From contig JAJJLU010003770.1 in assembly GCA_023807065.1 (NCBI GenBank), forward strand, positions 1 through 32,214: DNA of 32,214 bases, written 5' to 3'. The notes beneath the pieces are model-generated. The model was given only the letters and a program-made list of their open reading frames with translations, was not told the DNA's origin and searched no databases. The translations under genes and the position numbers were made by a program. The stretch's first letter is position 1; every line of letters starts with the position of its first letter. Below are positions 19,505 to 28,763 of the stretch, in pieces. The DNA comes from Isotricha intestinalis (Eukaryota > Ciliophora > Litostomatea > Vestibuliferida > Isotrichidae).

Positions 19505-22153
19505 ATGGAAGTAAATAGTCGAAAAATACAATATTTTAAAGACCAAAAGTCTTTAACAAATGAGGAATTTTTAGAATTAAAAAAAAACAAGTTAAAATAT
19601 AGTGATGACATTTTTCCTCCAAATAATAATTCTTTATTTGGTTGCAATAAAGAAGGAGTATTTTATAATCAAAAGGATGGAGTAAAAATTGCTAAAAAAT
19701 TCATTGAAAACTTAAATAACAAAAACTTAATATGGGAAAGAATTTCAGAAATGCCAGAATATAATGAAATTTTAAATAAAGAATATTCATATGAATCAAT
19801 AATTCAAGGTTCAATAGGAGATTGTTATTTAATATCAGCTTTATGTGCTTTGTCCCAATATCCAAAATTATTAATAAATGAAAAAGATAATTGTATTAAT
19901 ATTATTCATAATTTCAAATATAGAGAAGTTGGATATTATGAAATCAAATTATTCATAAACGGAGAATACCAAATTGTCATTGTTGATGATTATATTCCTT
20001 ATGATCCGATCATTAATGATATTGCTTTTGTTAAAACAAGTAAAAATTTTTTTTGGATTTTATTAGTTGAAAAAGCTATTGCAAAAGTATTTGGTGGTTA
20101 TTCAAATATTGTAAATTATTCAGAAGAAGAATATAATGATGAACAAGATAATAAAACAGATGAGAGTAATAATAAAGAAAATAATTTATTAAGTAAAACT
20201 AACATTATTTTCCAAATGTTAATAAGTTTTTCTCCGAAATATTTCTATTTTGATAATGATTATAATAAAAAGCACCATAAAGAAAAAATAGTCACAAAAG
20301 AGGAAATATATAATAAAATATATTATGAAGGATTATATCAAAATGGAAATAAAACACAATTTTTAATAACAACTGGTTCTTTAAATGAAAAACAAGGAAT
20401 ATTAGAGGAAAATTATATTCCTTATAATCATTCTTTTTCTATTTTAGATATGAAAACTATAATATTAAAAGAATCAAAAACTCCTGTAAAATTATTATTA
20501 TTAAATAATCCATGGGGAAAAAATATATATAATAGTGAAATATTTGGTAAATATAAATATAATCCTAATGATCCTAATTTAAAAGAATTAAATAATTATA
20601 TTAGATATAATATTAATTCAAAAGATGGAACATTTTGGATAGATTTTGATACATTTTATCAAAGTTTTTCATATGTTTCTTTATGTAAAATAATTCCTAA
20701 TGCAAATTTTAAAATTTATAAATTCAATGATAGTGATTATTATAAAAGGCCTATGATATTTAATTTAATAGTAGAAAATGATATGACTGAGATTGATATA
20801 AGTATTCATTTTACAAATAATTTATATCAACCAGAGATATCAATAAGATTTGGCTATTTACTAATTAATAAATATGATGAAAATAATAAAATAATAGAAT
20901 CTTATTCTGTACATTCTTCTTATGAAGATTTAAATAAAAATTTATTTTTAAATAAAGGAAAATATGTTATTTATGTTTACATACCTGAAAAATATAATTA
21001 TAATAAAAATGTAAAATTAAGAGCTAGTTTAAAAATAGTATATAATAAAAATATAATTTTTGACTTTATAAAATTTGATGATGATTTTATGTATTTATTA
21101 AAAAATATAAGTGATATATTTCATTTAAAGAATTGTGAAATAGAAAAAAAAGATAAAGATATTTATAACAATTTCTGTTTTAATATTATTGAAGGTTTTT
21201 GCATAATTCATCTAAAAAATAATACTAATAAATCATATAGTATAGATTATACTTTAACGTTAACTGATTATGAAATTTTATCTCCTGGCTTTAATAAAAA
21301 AGAAGAAGGTAAATTTATTAAAAATGATTTTATGAATCCTTTTGAAACAAAATTTTATATTTGTATAATTAATAACAAAAAAACAAAAATAATGTGTAAT
21401 TATACATATAGAGAAGAAAAAAATATTTCAAATAATGTCATTTTTTTTGATAATTCATTTATTAATTTTAATAATTTAAAAAATGAGGAAAATTTAAAAA
21501 AAATGAAAAATATAAATACATATGAATTTTTTTCACCTGAATATTATAAAATTGACAGAAAAATATATGAAATTATGAAATATTATGACTCAGATAATTT
21601 AATTCATGATTTAGGAAGTATGAATAAATCAAATAACACAATAAGAGAAATGAGAGCTATTTATGATGATAATGGTATTCATTCATTTGGTTCATTTTCA
21701 AAAAAATATCAAAGTAAAACTTATTCAAAAGATAATTTACATGGATTTCAAAATAAAGAAAATAAAAAATTATCCATAAATAATGAAAAGAATAAATATT
21801 ATTTAGTTAATGAAAATAATAGCGGATTTAATTTTATAACATTAAATAATAAAGATAAAGATAAAAATAGTGTTTTTAATGATAAAAGCAATGTTTCCCT
21901 TGAAGAAAATAAAAATGAGGGAGATGAAAATAATAAAATTCATAATGAATTAAATGATAGAAAATATTTATATAGTTTTATTGATTATATGTATAAAGTT
22001 GAAAAGAAAAATAATAGTAATGTATCTTTTACTGAAGTACTAAATAAATATAGAGGAATATGGAATAAATTAAAAGATGAAGAAAAAATTGTTTATGTCT
22101 ATATTAACATGTTAGAAGAACAAAAATGCATTGATATTAATGAAATAATATAA
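19505..22153 (+). CDS. Calpain-family cysteine protease with HMG-box-like C-terminus
   Basis: The product has 882 residues. The calpain protease core (about 30-400) has the oxyanion Gln101 and catalytic Cys107 (QGSIGDCYLISAL), His309 (YNHSFSILD) and Asn335 (NNPWG), followed by DGTFWIDFDTF. The triad is complete, so the enzyme is probably active as a calcium-regulated cytosolic protease. An Asn/Glu-rich insertion at about 207-232 splits the core. Beta-rich segments at about 405-515 and 545-650 fit calpain domain III/C2-like modules, and a disordered linker (670-820) follows. No EF hands are seen. The last ~60 residues (about 824-878) follow the spacing of an HMG box. The ATG at 19505 is the first in frame after a TA-rich leader. 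It is divergent from another putative cysteine peptidase gene. Confidence 0.92.
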   Translation: MEVNSRKIQYFKDQKSLTNEEFLELKKNKLKYSDDIFPPNNNSLFGCNKEGVFYNQKDGVKIAKKFIENLNNKNLIWERISEMPEYNEILNKEYSYESIIQGSIGDCYLISALCALSQYPKLLINEKDNCINIIHNFKYREVGYYEIKLFINGEYQIVIVDDYIPYDPIINDIAFVKTSKNFFWILLVEKAIAKVFGGYSNIVNYSEEEYNDEQDNKTDESNNKENNLLSKTNIIFQMLISFSPKYFYFDNDYNKKHHKEKIVTKEEIYNKIYYEGLYQNGNKTQFLITTGSLNEKQGILEENYIPYNHSFSILDMKTIILKESKTPVKLLLLNNPWGKNIYNSEIFGKYKYNPNDPNLKELNNYIRYNINSKDGTFWIDFDTFYQSFSYVSLCKIIPNANFKIYKFNDSDYYKRPMIFNLIVENDMTEIDISIHFTNNLYQPEISIRFGYLLINKYDENNKIIESYSVHSSYEDLNKNLFLNKGKYVIYVYIPEKYNYNKNVKLRASLKIVYNKNIIFDFIKFDDDFMYLLKNISDIFHLKNCEIEKKDKDIYNNFCFNIIEGFCIIHLKNNTNKSYSIDYTLTLTDYEILSPGFNKKEEGKFIKNDFMNPFETKFYICIINNKKTKIMCNYTYREEKNISNNVIFFDNSFINFNNLKNEENLKKMKNINTYEFFSPEYYKIDRKIYEIMKYYDSDNLIHDLGSMNKSNNTIREMRAIYDDNGIHSFGSFSKKYQSKTYSKDNLHGFQNKENKKLSINNEKNKYYLVNENNSGFNFITLNNKDKDKNSVFNDKSNVSLEENKNEGDENNKIHNELNDRKYLYSFIDYMYKVEKKNNSNVSFTEVLNKYRGIWNKLKDEEKIVYVYINMLEEQKCIDINEII

Positions 22154-23357
22154 CTTTAGAATTATATGTTCAAATAATAAAATATTTAATATTTTAAAAA
22201 ATTTTAATAATTTTATATTTTTTTGTAGAAAATAAGATTGGGCCCAATCCCCATAATATTCAAATTCACTATTTTTAAGCAATGAATATATTTAATTTTT
22301 AAAAATATTATTATTAATATGAAGAAGAATTTAGATGGTAATTTAGAAGGTGAAATTGTTGATGAAGAATCTTCATCATTTTTAATACAATCAATTTCTA
22401 ATAAATTTTCAAAAAGTATACATTTGATATTCCCAATAAATTATAAAAAAATAGAAGATACATTAAATATTTTTTGTTAGAAAAAATAAAGGAAAATATT
22501 AATTTAAAAAAAAATATTGATGAATCAAGAAAATCAATTCAAGAAGAGTCTTTAAAAAAATGAGAAATAACAATTTTATCAATTAAGGAAGAAATAAGTG
22601 AAATTAAAAATAAATTAAATTTAGATAGTAAATAAAGTACAAAATATGGATTAGACAGATACTTAGTTTATTATTTTTCCAATATTATATATTTAGTTTA
22701 GCTTATGTAACTGATATTCTTTATAATATAAGAATTATATTTTTTTTAAACACAACCCTTGTACATATTAGGTATATTAAAAAAGGTAAAAATCTCTTTC
22801 TAAAATAAACATATCCTTATAGGATAGAGTAATTTATATTTTGATCATATCATTTTTCTTTGATAATAATTCATCACAAGGAAAATATTATTGTGATGAT
22901 ACATGGAATTAGGATAATAAGTATTAAAACTTTTTATATGAAGTTTAATTCTATGTCTCATATATAAATATTAGTTCCTAACAAGTTAATCAAAATATAA
23001 AAATTGTCAAATATTATATATATTCATTATTTATGGAAAAAAATTAAAATTAAAATAAAAGGCCTAGTATGGAATTTTTTTTTATTTTTTTTATTATTAT
23101 GAAATGTTTATATAATTAATTTAAAATTATGAAAAACAATTAAAAAAGTTATGTAAATAAAAGAACGAAGAAAAAAATTAAATTTTCATTTATTTAAAAA
23201 GAGACAAAAAAAATGCAAAAATAAGTTGGATAAAATAGATAATAATAAACTAATAAAAATAAAATTTCATATATTTTTATTTTTTAAACATTAATCAAAA
23301 ATGATTAAATAATAAAATTTAAATTTTATCAAAATTTTATTTATTTATCATTAAAAA
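22154..23357. other. Intergenic stretch with a broken gene
   Basis: About 1.2 kb separate the calpain and DBR1 genes. The first half contains the broken coiled-coil gene at 22319-22701, listed separately, and a GC-rich perfect palindrome attgggcccaat at 22237-22248. The remainder (22702-23357) is AT-rich with no gene seen and includes the DBR1 leader. Confidence 0.5.
22319..22701 (+). pseudogene. Broken coiled-coil/membrane-protein gene
   Basis: An ATG frame (22319-22480, 53 residues starting MKKNLDGNLEGEIVDEESSS) ends at TAG just after a six-T run. One more T in that run would continue into a coding-like coiled-coil frame (LLEKIKENINLKKNIDES...). That frame is interrupted by TGA at 22561-22563, continues as EITILSIKEEISEIKNKLNLDSK, meets TAA at 22633-22635, and continues with a hydrophobic YLVYYFSNIIYLV before TAG at 22699-22701. 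One frameshift and two stops in otherwise coherent sequence indicate a decayed gene for a coiled-coil protein with a C-terminal membrane anchor. The frameshift alone could be a homopolymer sequencing error, but the stops are not. The family is unknown. Confidence 0.5.
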
Positions 23358-24569
23358 ATGGAAAAAGAAAATATAAAAGTAAATGTAATAATAACAGGGT
23401 GTATTCACGGATGCCTAAAAAAAATGTATGATGACATATTAAATTATTCTCAAAAAAATAATATAAAAATAGATTTAGTATTATGCACAGGAGACTTTGA
23501 ATCATTAATAGAAAAAAAAGACTTAAATTATTTATCTTGCCCAGAGAAATATAAACATATGGGAGATTTTCATCTTTTTTATGAAGGAAAATATCCAATT
23601 CCATATACAACTATTTTCATAGGAGGAAATCATGAAGCTTCAAATATATTAGATAGTAATTTTTATGGTGGATATATTTGTGAAAAAATATATTATTTAG
23701 GAAGAACTGGTTCAATTAATTTTAAAGGGATTAAAATATGTGGAATTTCTGGTATTTATAATTATTTTGATTATTTTAAAGGTCATTTTGAAAAAAATAT
23801 TGCAAATAATATAAAGTCTATTTTTCATGTAAGAGAATTTGATATTGCAAAATTATCTTTTATTAAACAAAAAATTGATATTTTTGTATCTCATGATTGG
23901 CCTACAAATATTATAAGTAAAGAAGATTTAAATGAAATTTTGAAAATAAACTCTAATTGGAATAATGATATTTTAAAAGGTAAATTAGGGAGTTTCCCAA
24001 ATGAATTTCTTTTAAAAATGTTAAAACCAAAAAATTGGGCTTGTGGACATATGCATTTTTATTACAAAAATATAATTTATCATAATGATGATTCTCAAAC
24101 AAATGTTTTTTGTTTAGATAAATGCTTAAAGAAAAGAAAATATTTTGAATTAATTCAAATTGAAAAATCAATAAATGAAATTGATATTAATGATAATAAT
24201 ATTTATATTGATAATGAATGGATAAATATAACACAAAATTTTAATGAAATTTTTCCTTGTGAAAATATTAATTATGATTATTCTAATTTTATTAGAAATA
24301 ATGGGGAATATTTAGAAATGAAAAAAAAAGCTTATAGTAATTTTCAAAAACTAAACGAAGGAAATTTTAATTATTTTAAAGATGAATTTATGGACAATAT
24401 AAAAAAAGAAAAAAGTAATTTAGAGTTGTTTAAAGTGAATTATAATATTAATCAATATGAAAGTATGATTCAAATTTTTAATATAAAAGATTCACATAGA
24501 TTAAAAAAATCCATTCAAAAAGTTAACACTGAAAAAAATGAAGAAGAAATTGATTTAAATGACATTTGA
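23358..24569 (+). CDS. DBR1: RNA lariat debranching enzyme
   Basis: This 403-residue metallophosphoesterase cleaves the 2'-5' branch of excised intron lariats in the nucleus. All family motifs are present in order: GCIHG (Cys15, His17), GDFE (Asp46), GGNHEAS (Asn91, His92, Glu93), the lariat-recognition region after CPEKYKHMGDF, SHDWP (His179, Asp180), and GHMH (His231, His233). The first motif has Cys where most metallophosphoesterases have Asp, as is typical for DBR1. The C-terminal ~130 residues are the usual less conserved DBR1 tail. The gene ends at TGA, unlike the TAA of most genes here. Its presence shows that the organism splices introns by lariats, although the genes in this window read through without evident introns. 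Confidence 0.95.
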   Translation: MEKENIKVNVIITGCIHGCLKKMYDDILNYSQKNNIKIDLVLCTGDFESLIEKKDLNYLSCPEKYKHMGDFHLFYEGKYPIPYTTIFIGGNHEASNILDSNFYGGYICEKIYYLGRTGSINFKGIKICGISGIYNYFDYFKGHFEKNIANNIKSIFHVREFDIAKLSFIKQKIDIFVSHDWPTNIISKEDLNEILKINSNWNNDILKGKLGSFPNEFLLKMLKPKNWACGHMHFYYKNIIYHNDDSQTNVFCLDKCLKKRKYFELIQIEKSINEIDINDNNIYIDNEWINITQNFNEIFPCENINYDYSNFIRNNGEYLEMKKKAYSNFQKLNEGNFNYFKDEFMDNIKKEKSNLELFKVNYNINQYESMIQIFNIKDSHRLKKSIQKVNTEKNEEEIDLNDI

Positions 24570-24985
24570 GGTAGTAAGAAGTTATAATATGAATAAATAA
24601 ATTAAATAAAAATACTTTAATTATAGATTAAATAAAATTATAATTTTCAAAAATCAAGAGTTTATTTTATTTATAAAAATATCAAAATTGATAATAATTA
24701 AAATACTTTAATTTTTATTTAATAAATTTTTAAAAAATTATTTTGAATCATTAATTTATGATATTATTTTTAAATATTATATTCTTCAAATTTCTAAATT
24801 AAAAGAATAAAAAACAAAATGATTTTATAATTTTCAAATTATAATATTTTTATATATTCTAAACAAAATAAAGACTTTTAGAAATTTATATTGTTTATTT
24901 ATAGTTTTTATAAATGTTAATTCTCAAAATAATTAAAATTTATAAATATTTGAAACTTTAAAAAAATTTAAAAAATCTTAAAAAA
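24570..24985. promoter_or_regulatory. Intergenic region between DBR1 and next gene
   Basis: About 415 very AT-rich bases lie between two genes on the same strand. The stretch should include the DBR1 3' end and the promoter of the downstream gene. No distinct motif or RNA gene is seen. Confidence 0.4.
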
Positions 24986-26713
24986 ATGTCTCAAAAAAAT
25001 TCTCAAAACACATCTCAATTATCAGAAGAAGAATATCAATATGATTTATTTATAAATACAATAACATGCTTTTCAAATAATTTATTATATGCAACTTTCA
25101 ATGATAACACATCAATTGTTATTCATCCATCATTTGAATATTTTACATATTTTAATAATGATAATACAAAAAATGATATGAAATGCCAATTTTTAATAAG
25201 ACAAAATTCAATTGATTCAAAAATGAATTTAATAGTTTCTGTTTATAATTTATTTTGTACAAGTCAAATTTGTCCTTTTACTTCAAAATATGTTTCTGAA
25301 TATAATTTAAATTGTGATATTATTAATTTTTATAATAAAATAACTTTTGCTTATTGGAAAGAATCAAATGAATATTTTGAAGAAAAAGACAAAGAATATT
25401 TTCTTATTAATTCAGTAGATGGATACAATAAATTATTTTTATTTAAAAACAAAAGAATTATTAAAGTTGAATATTTACAATTTTATAAATTAAATGAAGA
25501 ACAACCTAAATATTCTTATATAAAAATTTGTAAATTTTATTCTGTTAATAATTTGGATGATTGTTTTTATATACCTTTACTTTTATTATTAAAACATTTT
25601 AATATTCAAATTGAAGCAAATTCTTTTTTTGATTTTAAAAACATAGAAATTCAAATTTTATTAAAAGAAAATAATGTTTGTGCAAACGAATATAAAAGTA
25701 TAGTTCCAATCATAGAAAATGAAAAATTAATAAAAGTAGATAATAATAATCATTTATGTAATATAAGTAATATTATATTAAATCCAATTGTATTTAATTT
25801 TCATAAAGTTTTACCAGTGAAATTTATTTATACTAAAATGTATACTTATTTAATCAATTCTAATGATTTAGAAATTGATATTATCAATAATGAATTTCCT
25901 TATATGAATATTTTTACTAAACATAAATGCGATGTATTAATTTATCAAGAAGAACCAGATGATAAAAAGTGTATTAAAAACATACATATTGATTTATTTG
26001 ATAAAATTTATAATAATGAAGTTAATAAAAATGAAGAGCAAGAAGTAAATATAGAAAATATTAATTCTTTATATGCTGAAATTTGTAGAGAAATATTAAA
26101 TATAAAGAAATATGGAAATTTAAAGAATTATCAAAAAATATTGGAATTAAAAAAAGAGAATGATTTAAAAAATTCTTATAATATAAATAATAATTTTGGA
26201 AAAGAAATAAATACAAGTAATGATTTTATATTTAGTGGAGTTGAAATATATAATTATAAATTAATTAAGGGTTTAGGTGAATTTTATGCATATAAAAATA
26301 AAGCAGTAAAAGGGATTTATAAAGATAGAACAATAATAATGTTAAATCCAGATTTAAAATATGTAAGTTTAACTGATACTTTTGGTGAAAGAAAAGTTTT
26401 TCCTTTAATTTCAGTTCAACAAAATAATCCTTATTATTTTTATATTAAAACTTTATTAGATTTTTATGATTTAAATTTCCAACCTGAAAATACTCTTAAA
26501 AATGAAGAAAAAAATAGAATTGAAAATAATTTAGTTTTTCAAAGATTAAATACCATTGATCAATGTAATAACCTTTTATTTGGGAAAAAAACATATTTCA
26601 GTAATGAATTTAATTATAATCAAAATCCTACTTATGATGATATTACAAGTTTATTAAAAAGAAATGAAGATTCTTTAAAAAATATTTACCAAATTAAACA
26701 TAAGTTAATTTAA
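24986..26713 (+). CDS. Two-domain protein, C5orf34/polo-box-like
   Basis: The product is 575 residues, with no signal peptide or membrane segment. Near the N-terminus (about 33-54) the segment LLYATFNDNTSIVIHPSFEYFTYF has the strand-turn-strand pattern (h-x-h-x-F-x-D-x-[ST]-x-h-x-h) seen in polo boxes and in the N-terminal domain of C5orf34-like proteins. A second copy of this pattern occurs at about 411-468: G-x-x-x-A-Y-x-N-x-x-V-K-G-x-Y-x-D-R-T-I-I-M-L, followed by a run resembling a third strand pair. C5orf34-type proteins have this N- plus C-terminal arrangement and occur in many ciliated eukaryotes. Their function is not established. The middle (80-340) is Asn/Lys-rich with scattered cysteines. 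Assignment rests on pattern resemblance only. Confidence 0.45.
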   Translation: MSQKNSQNTSQLSEEEYQYDLFINTITCFSNNLLYATFNDNTSIVIHPSFEYFTYFNNDNTKNDMKCQFLIRQNSIDSKMNLIVSVYNLFCTSQICPFTSKYVSEYNLNCDIINFYNKITFAYWKESNEYFEEKDKEYFLINSVDGYNKLFLFKNKRIIKVEYLQFYKLNEEQPKYSYIKICKFYSVNNLDDCFYIPLLLLLKHFNIQIEANSFFDFKNIEIQILLKENNVCANEYKSIVPIIENEKLIKVDNNNHLCNISNIILNPIVFNFHKVLPVKFIYTKMYTYLINSNDLEIDIINNEFPYMNIFTKHKCDVLIYQEEPDDKKCIKNIHIDLFDKIYNNEVNKNEEQEVNIENINSLYAEICREILNIKKYGNLKNYQKILELKKENDLKNSYNINNNFGKEINTSNDFIFSGVEIYNYKLIKGLGEFYAYKNKAVKGIYKDRTIIMLNPDLKYVSLTDTFGERKVFPLISVQQNNPYYFYIKTLLDFYDLNFQPENTLKNEEKNRIENNLVFQRLNTIDQCNNLLFGKKTYFSNEFNYNQNPTYDDITSLLKRNEDSLKNIYQIKHKLI

Positions 26714-26988
26714 CTATTATTATTTAATTATTTTTTTCTAAAAAAACACACTTTTAATGATTAATCATAAATAAATAAAATAGATTATTAAATAAATATA
26801 AAAAATAATTCAATTTTTTTAATAATCTTAAACATACTTTTTATGAATTAATACATTTCTAAAAAATATTAGACTTTCTTTTAGAACAAATTTTGCTTTT
26901 TCAAAATTAATATATAATTATTAAAATCTCAATCAATAAAATAAAAATAATATTCTATGAAAAAAATAAAATTTTTTTTTCTAAAAAT

Positions 26989-28542
26989 ATGGAATTTTTA
27001 AAATATTTAATTTTCATATTCACTATAATATTTTCAATTCATATTTCAAAAGGAAAGAAAACTTCAAAAAAAAGAAAATTTAAAAGGGAAAATTCTCTAA
27101 TTTTATTAGATGATTCAAATTTTGAAAAAGCAATTAAACATTATAAAAATATTTTAATTTTAGTGGTATCAAAACATAATTGTGGAGGAACATGTGAATA
27201 TAGAATAACAGAAGTAACTCAAGCATCAATTAATTTATATAAACATAAACCTAGATTGAATGTAGGTAAATTAATTGTTGAAGATTCTCCTTTAAATGAA
27301 AGAAAATTAAAATATATTAAATTTTATCCAGATTTAACTTATTTTAATAATGGTACTGAAGAAAAATTCACAGGAATTTTTAACCAAAAAGGAATTTATA
27401 ATTGGATGTTAAAAAAAAATTTACCTACTGTTATTGAATTATTAACTCTTGCTGAACTTTCTAATTTCAAAAACACAAATGAAGTTTCTATCATTTATTT
27501 TGGAAATGATAAAGAAATAATAAATTATATGAATGAAATAGGAAAAAATGATGGTCTTCACTTTTATGGATTTTGTGGTTTAGATTTAGCTTTAAAAGAA
27601 ATGAATGTAAAAAATAATTCTATTATAATATATAAAAATTATGGTAATGACAAAACAGATTTTTCAGGAAAAATCACATTAAGTGGACTAAAAAGTTTTA
27701 TAAAAAAATATTCATATAATAAACTATTATATATGAATGAAGAAACTTTCAAAATTATTTGGGAAGATCAAAATCCAGCTTTGTTTTTAGTTCATGATAA
27801 AAATAATAAAAATTCTATGGTTTATACTAAAATTTTAAGAGATTTCTCAGAAAAAGTTTATGGAAGAATAAAAGTTGTAGAAAGTGGAATAACATATAAT
27901 ATTGAAAAACAATTAATTCCAGTTATAAAAATACAAAGTAAAGATTTACCTGCGGTAAGAATTATTAATACAAGTGATAAAAGAAATCCAGTCTATGAAT
28001 TTAAAGATATAATAAACACTGATAATTTAATTAAATTTTTAGATGATTATGAAAATGAAAAATTATATCCTATGCTAAGAAGTGAAGAAATTCCTGATTT
28101 AGAAGAACAAAATAAGTTTACTATTTTTAAAGTTGTTGGTAAAAATTTTTTAGAAGAAGTTTTAAATTATAATAAAAGTATTTTATTGTTTATGTTTAAA
28201 GAAGATATTAAAGATGAAAAAAGTAAAAATGTTTATTTGATTTTAGAAAAAATAAATGATATAATTAAAAATGATGATAATATGAATAATTTATTAAGAA
28301 TTGTTCAAATAGACAATTTGAGAAATGAAATTTGGGAAATGAGAGCTTATGATTTTCCTGCTCTTAAATTACTGAAAAATGGAAAAAATAATAAAAAAGA
28401 AAAGATTGAATATAATAATAAAGAATTTACTTTTAATTTAATTTCTAAATTTCTAAATGAAAATTTAAATATTAATATTCCTTTAGAAGAAGAAAATGAT
28501 AATTTAAAAGAAAATAACAACAATAGTACAGAAGATTTATAA
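26989..28542 (+). CDS. Secretory-pathway thioredoxin-fold (PDI-like) protein with CxxxC site
   Basis: The protein has 517 residues with an N-terminal signal peptide or anchor (hydrophobic 5-19), then a basic stretch. A thioredoxin-like domain at about 36-145 starts with the typical LDDSNFEKAI...ILILVVSKHNC, where PDI proteins have L-x-x-x-N-F...VxFYAPWCGHC. Here the active site reads NCGGTC, so the two cysteines (65 and 69) are three residues apart instead of two, and the usual Trp is absent. The approved-looking cis-proline region (KFYPDLTYFNNGTEEKFTG) follows at 111-129. Further thioredoxin-like segments without Cys pairs lie at about 150-350 and 365-490. The C-terminus (STEDL) is not a clear KDEL-type signal. 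It is probably an ER-lumen redox or chaperone protein, possibly inactive as an oxidase. Confidence 0.75.
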   Translation: MEFLKYLIFIFTIIFSIHISKGKKTSKKRKFKRENSLILLDDSNFEKAIKHYKNILILVVSKHNCGGTCEYRITEVTQASINLYKHKPRLNVGKLIVEDSPLNERKLKYIKFYPDLTYFNNGTEEKFTGIFNQKGIYNWMLKKNLPTVIELLTLAELSNFKNTNEVSIIYFGNDKEIINYMNEIGKNDGLHFYGFCGLDLALKEMNVKNNSIIIYKNYGNDKTDFSGKITLSGLKSFIKKYSYNKLLYMNEETFKIIWEDQNPALFLVHDKNNKNSMVYTKILRDFSEKVYGRIKVVESGITYNIEKQLIPVIKIQSKDLPAVRIINTSDKRNPVYEFKDIINTDNLIKFLDDYENEKLYPMLRSEEIPDLEEQNKFTIFKVVGKNFLEEVLNYNKSILLFMFKEDIKDEKSKNVYLILEKINDIIKNDDNMNNLLRIVQIDNLRNEIWEMRAYDFPALKLLKNGKNNKKEKIEYNNKEFTFNLISKFLNENLNINIPLEEENDNLKENNNNSTEDL

Positions 28543-28763
28543 ATTTGAAATATAATATAACATTAAATATTTAAACTTTTATTTTTATATTTAATTTTGA
28601 AAAACTTTTAAAAATTTAATAAAACCTTTATTGCTTTAAATTAGCATTTTGTTTTCCCTTTAAACAAAAGATATAATAATGTAATAAATGAAAAAAATTA
28701 AAAAAAAATTTAAAATGCTTTTAAAATTATTTTTCATAAAAGAAAAAAATAAATAGTCTAAAG

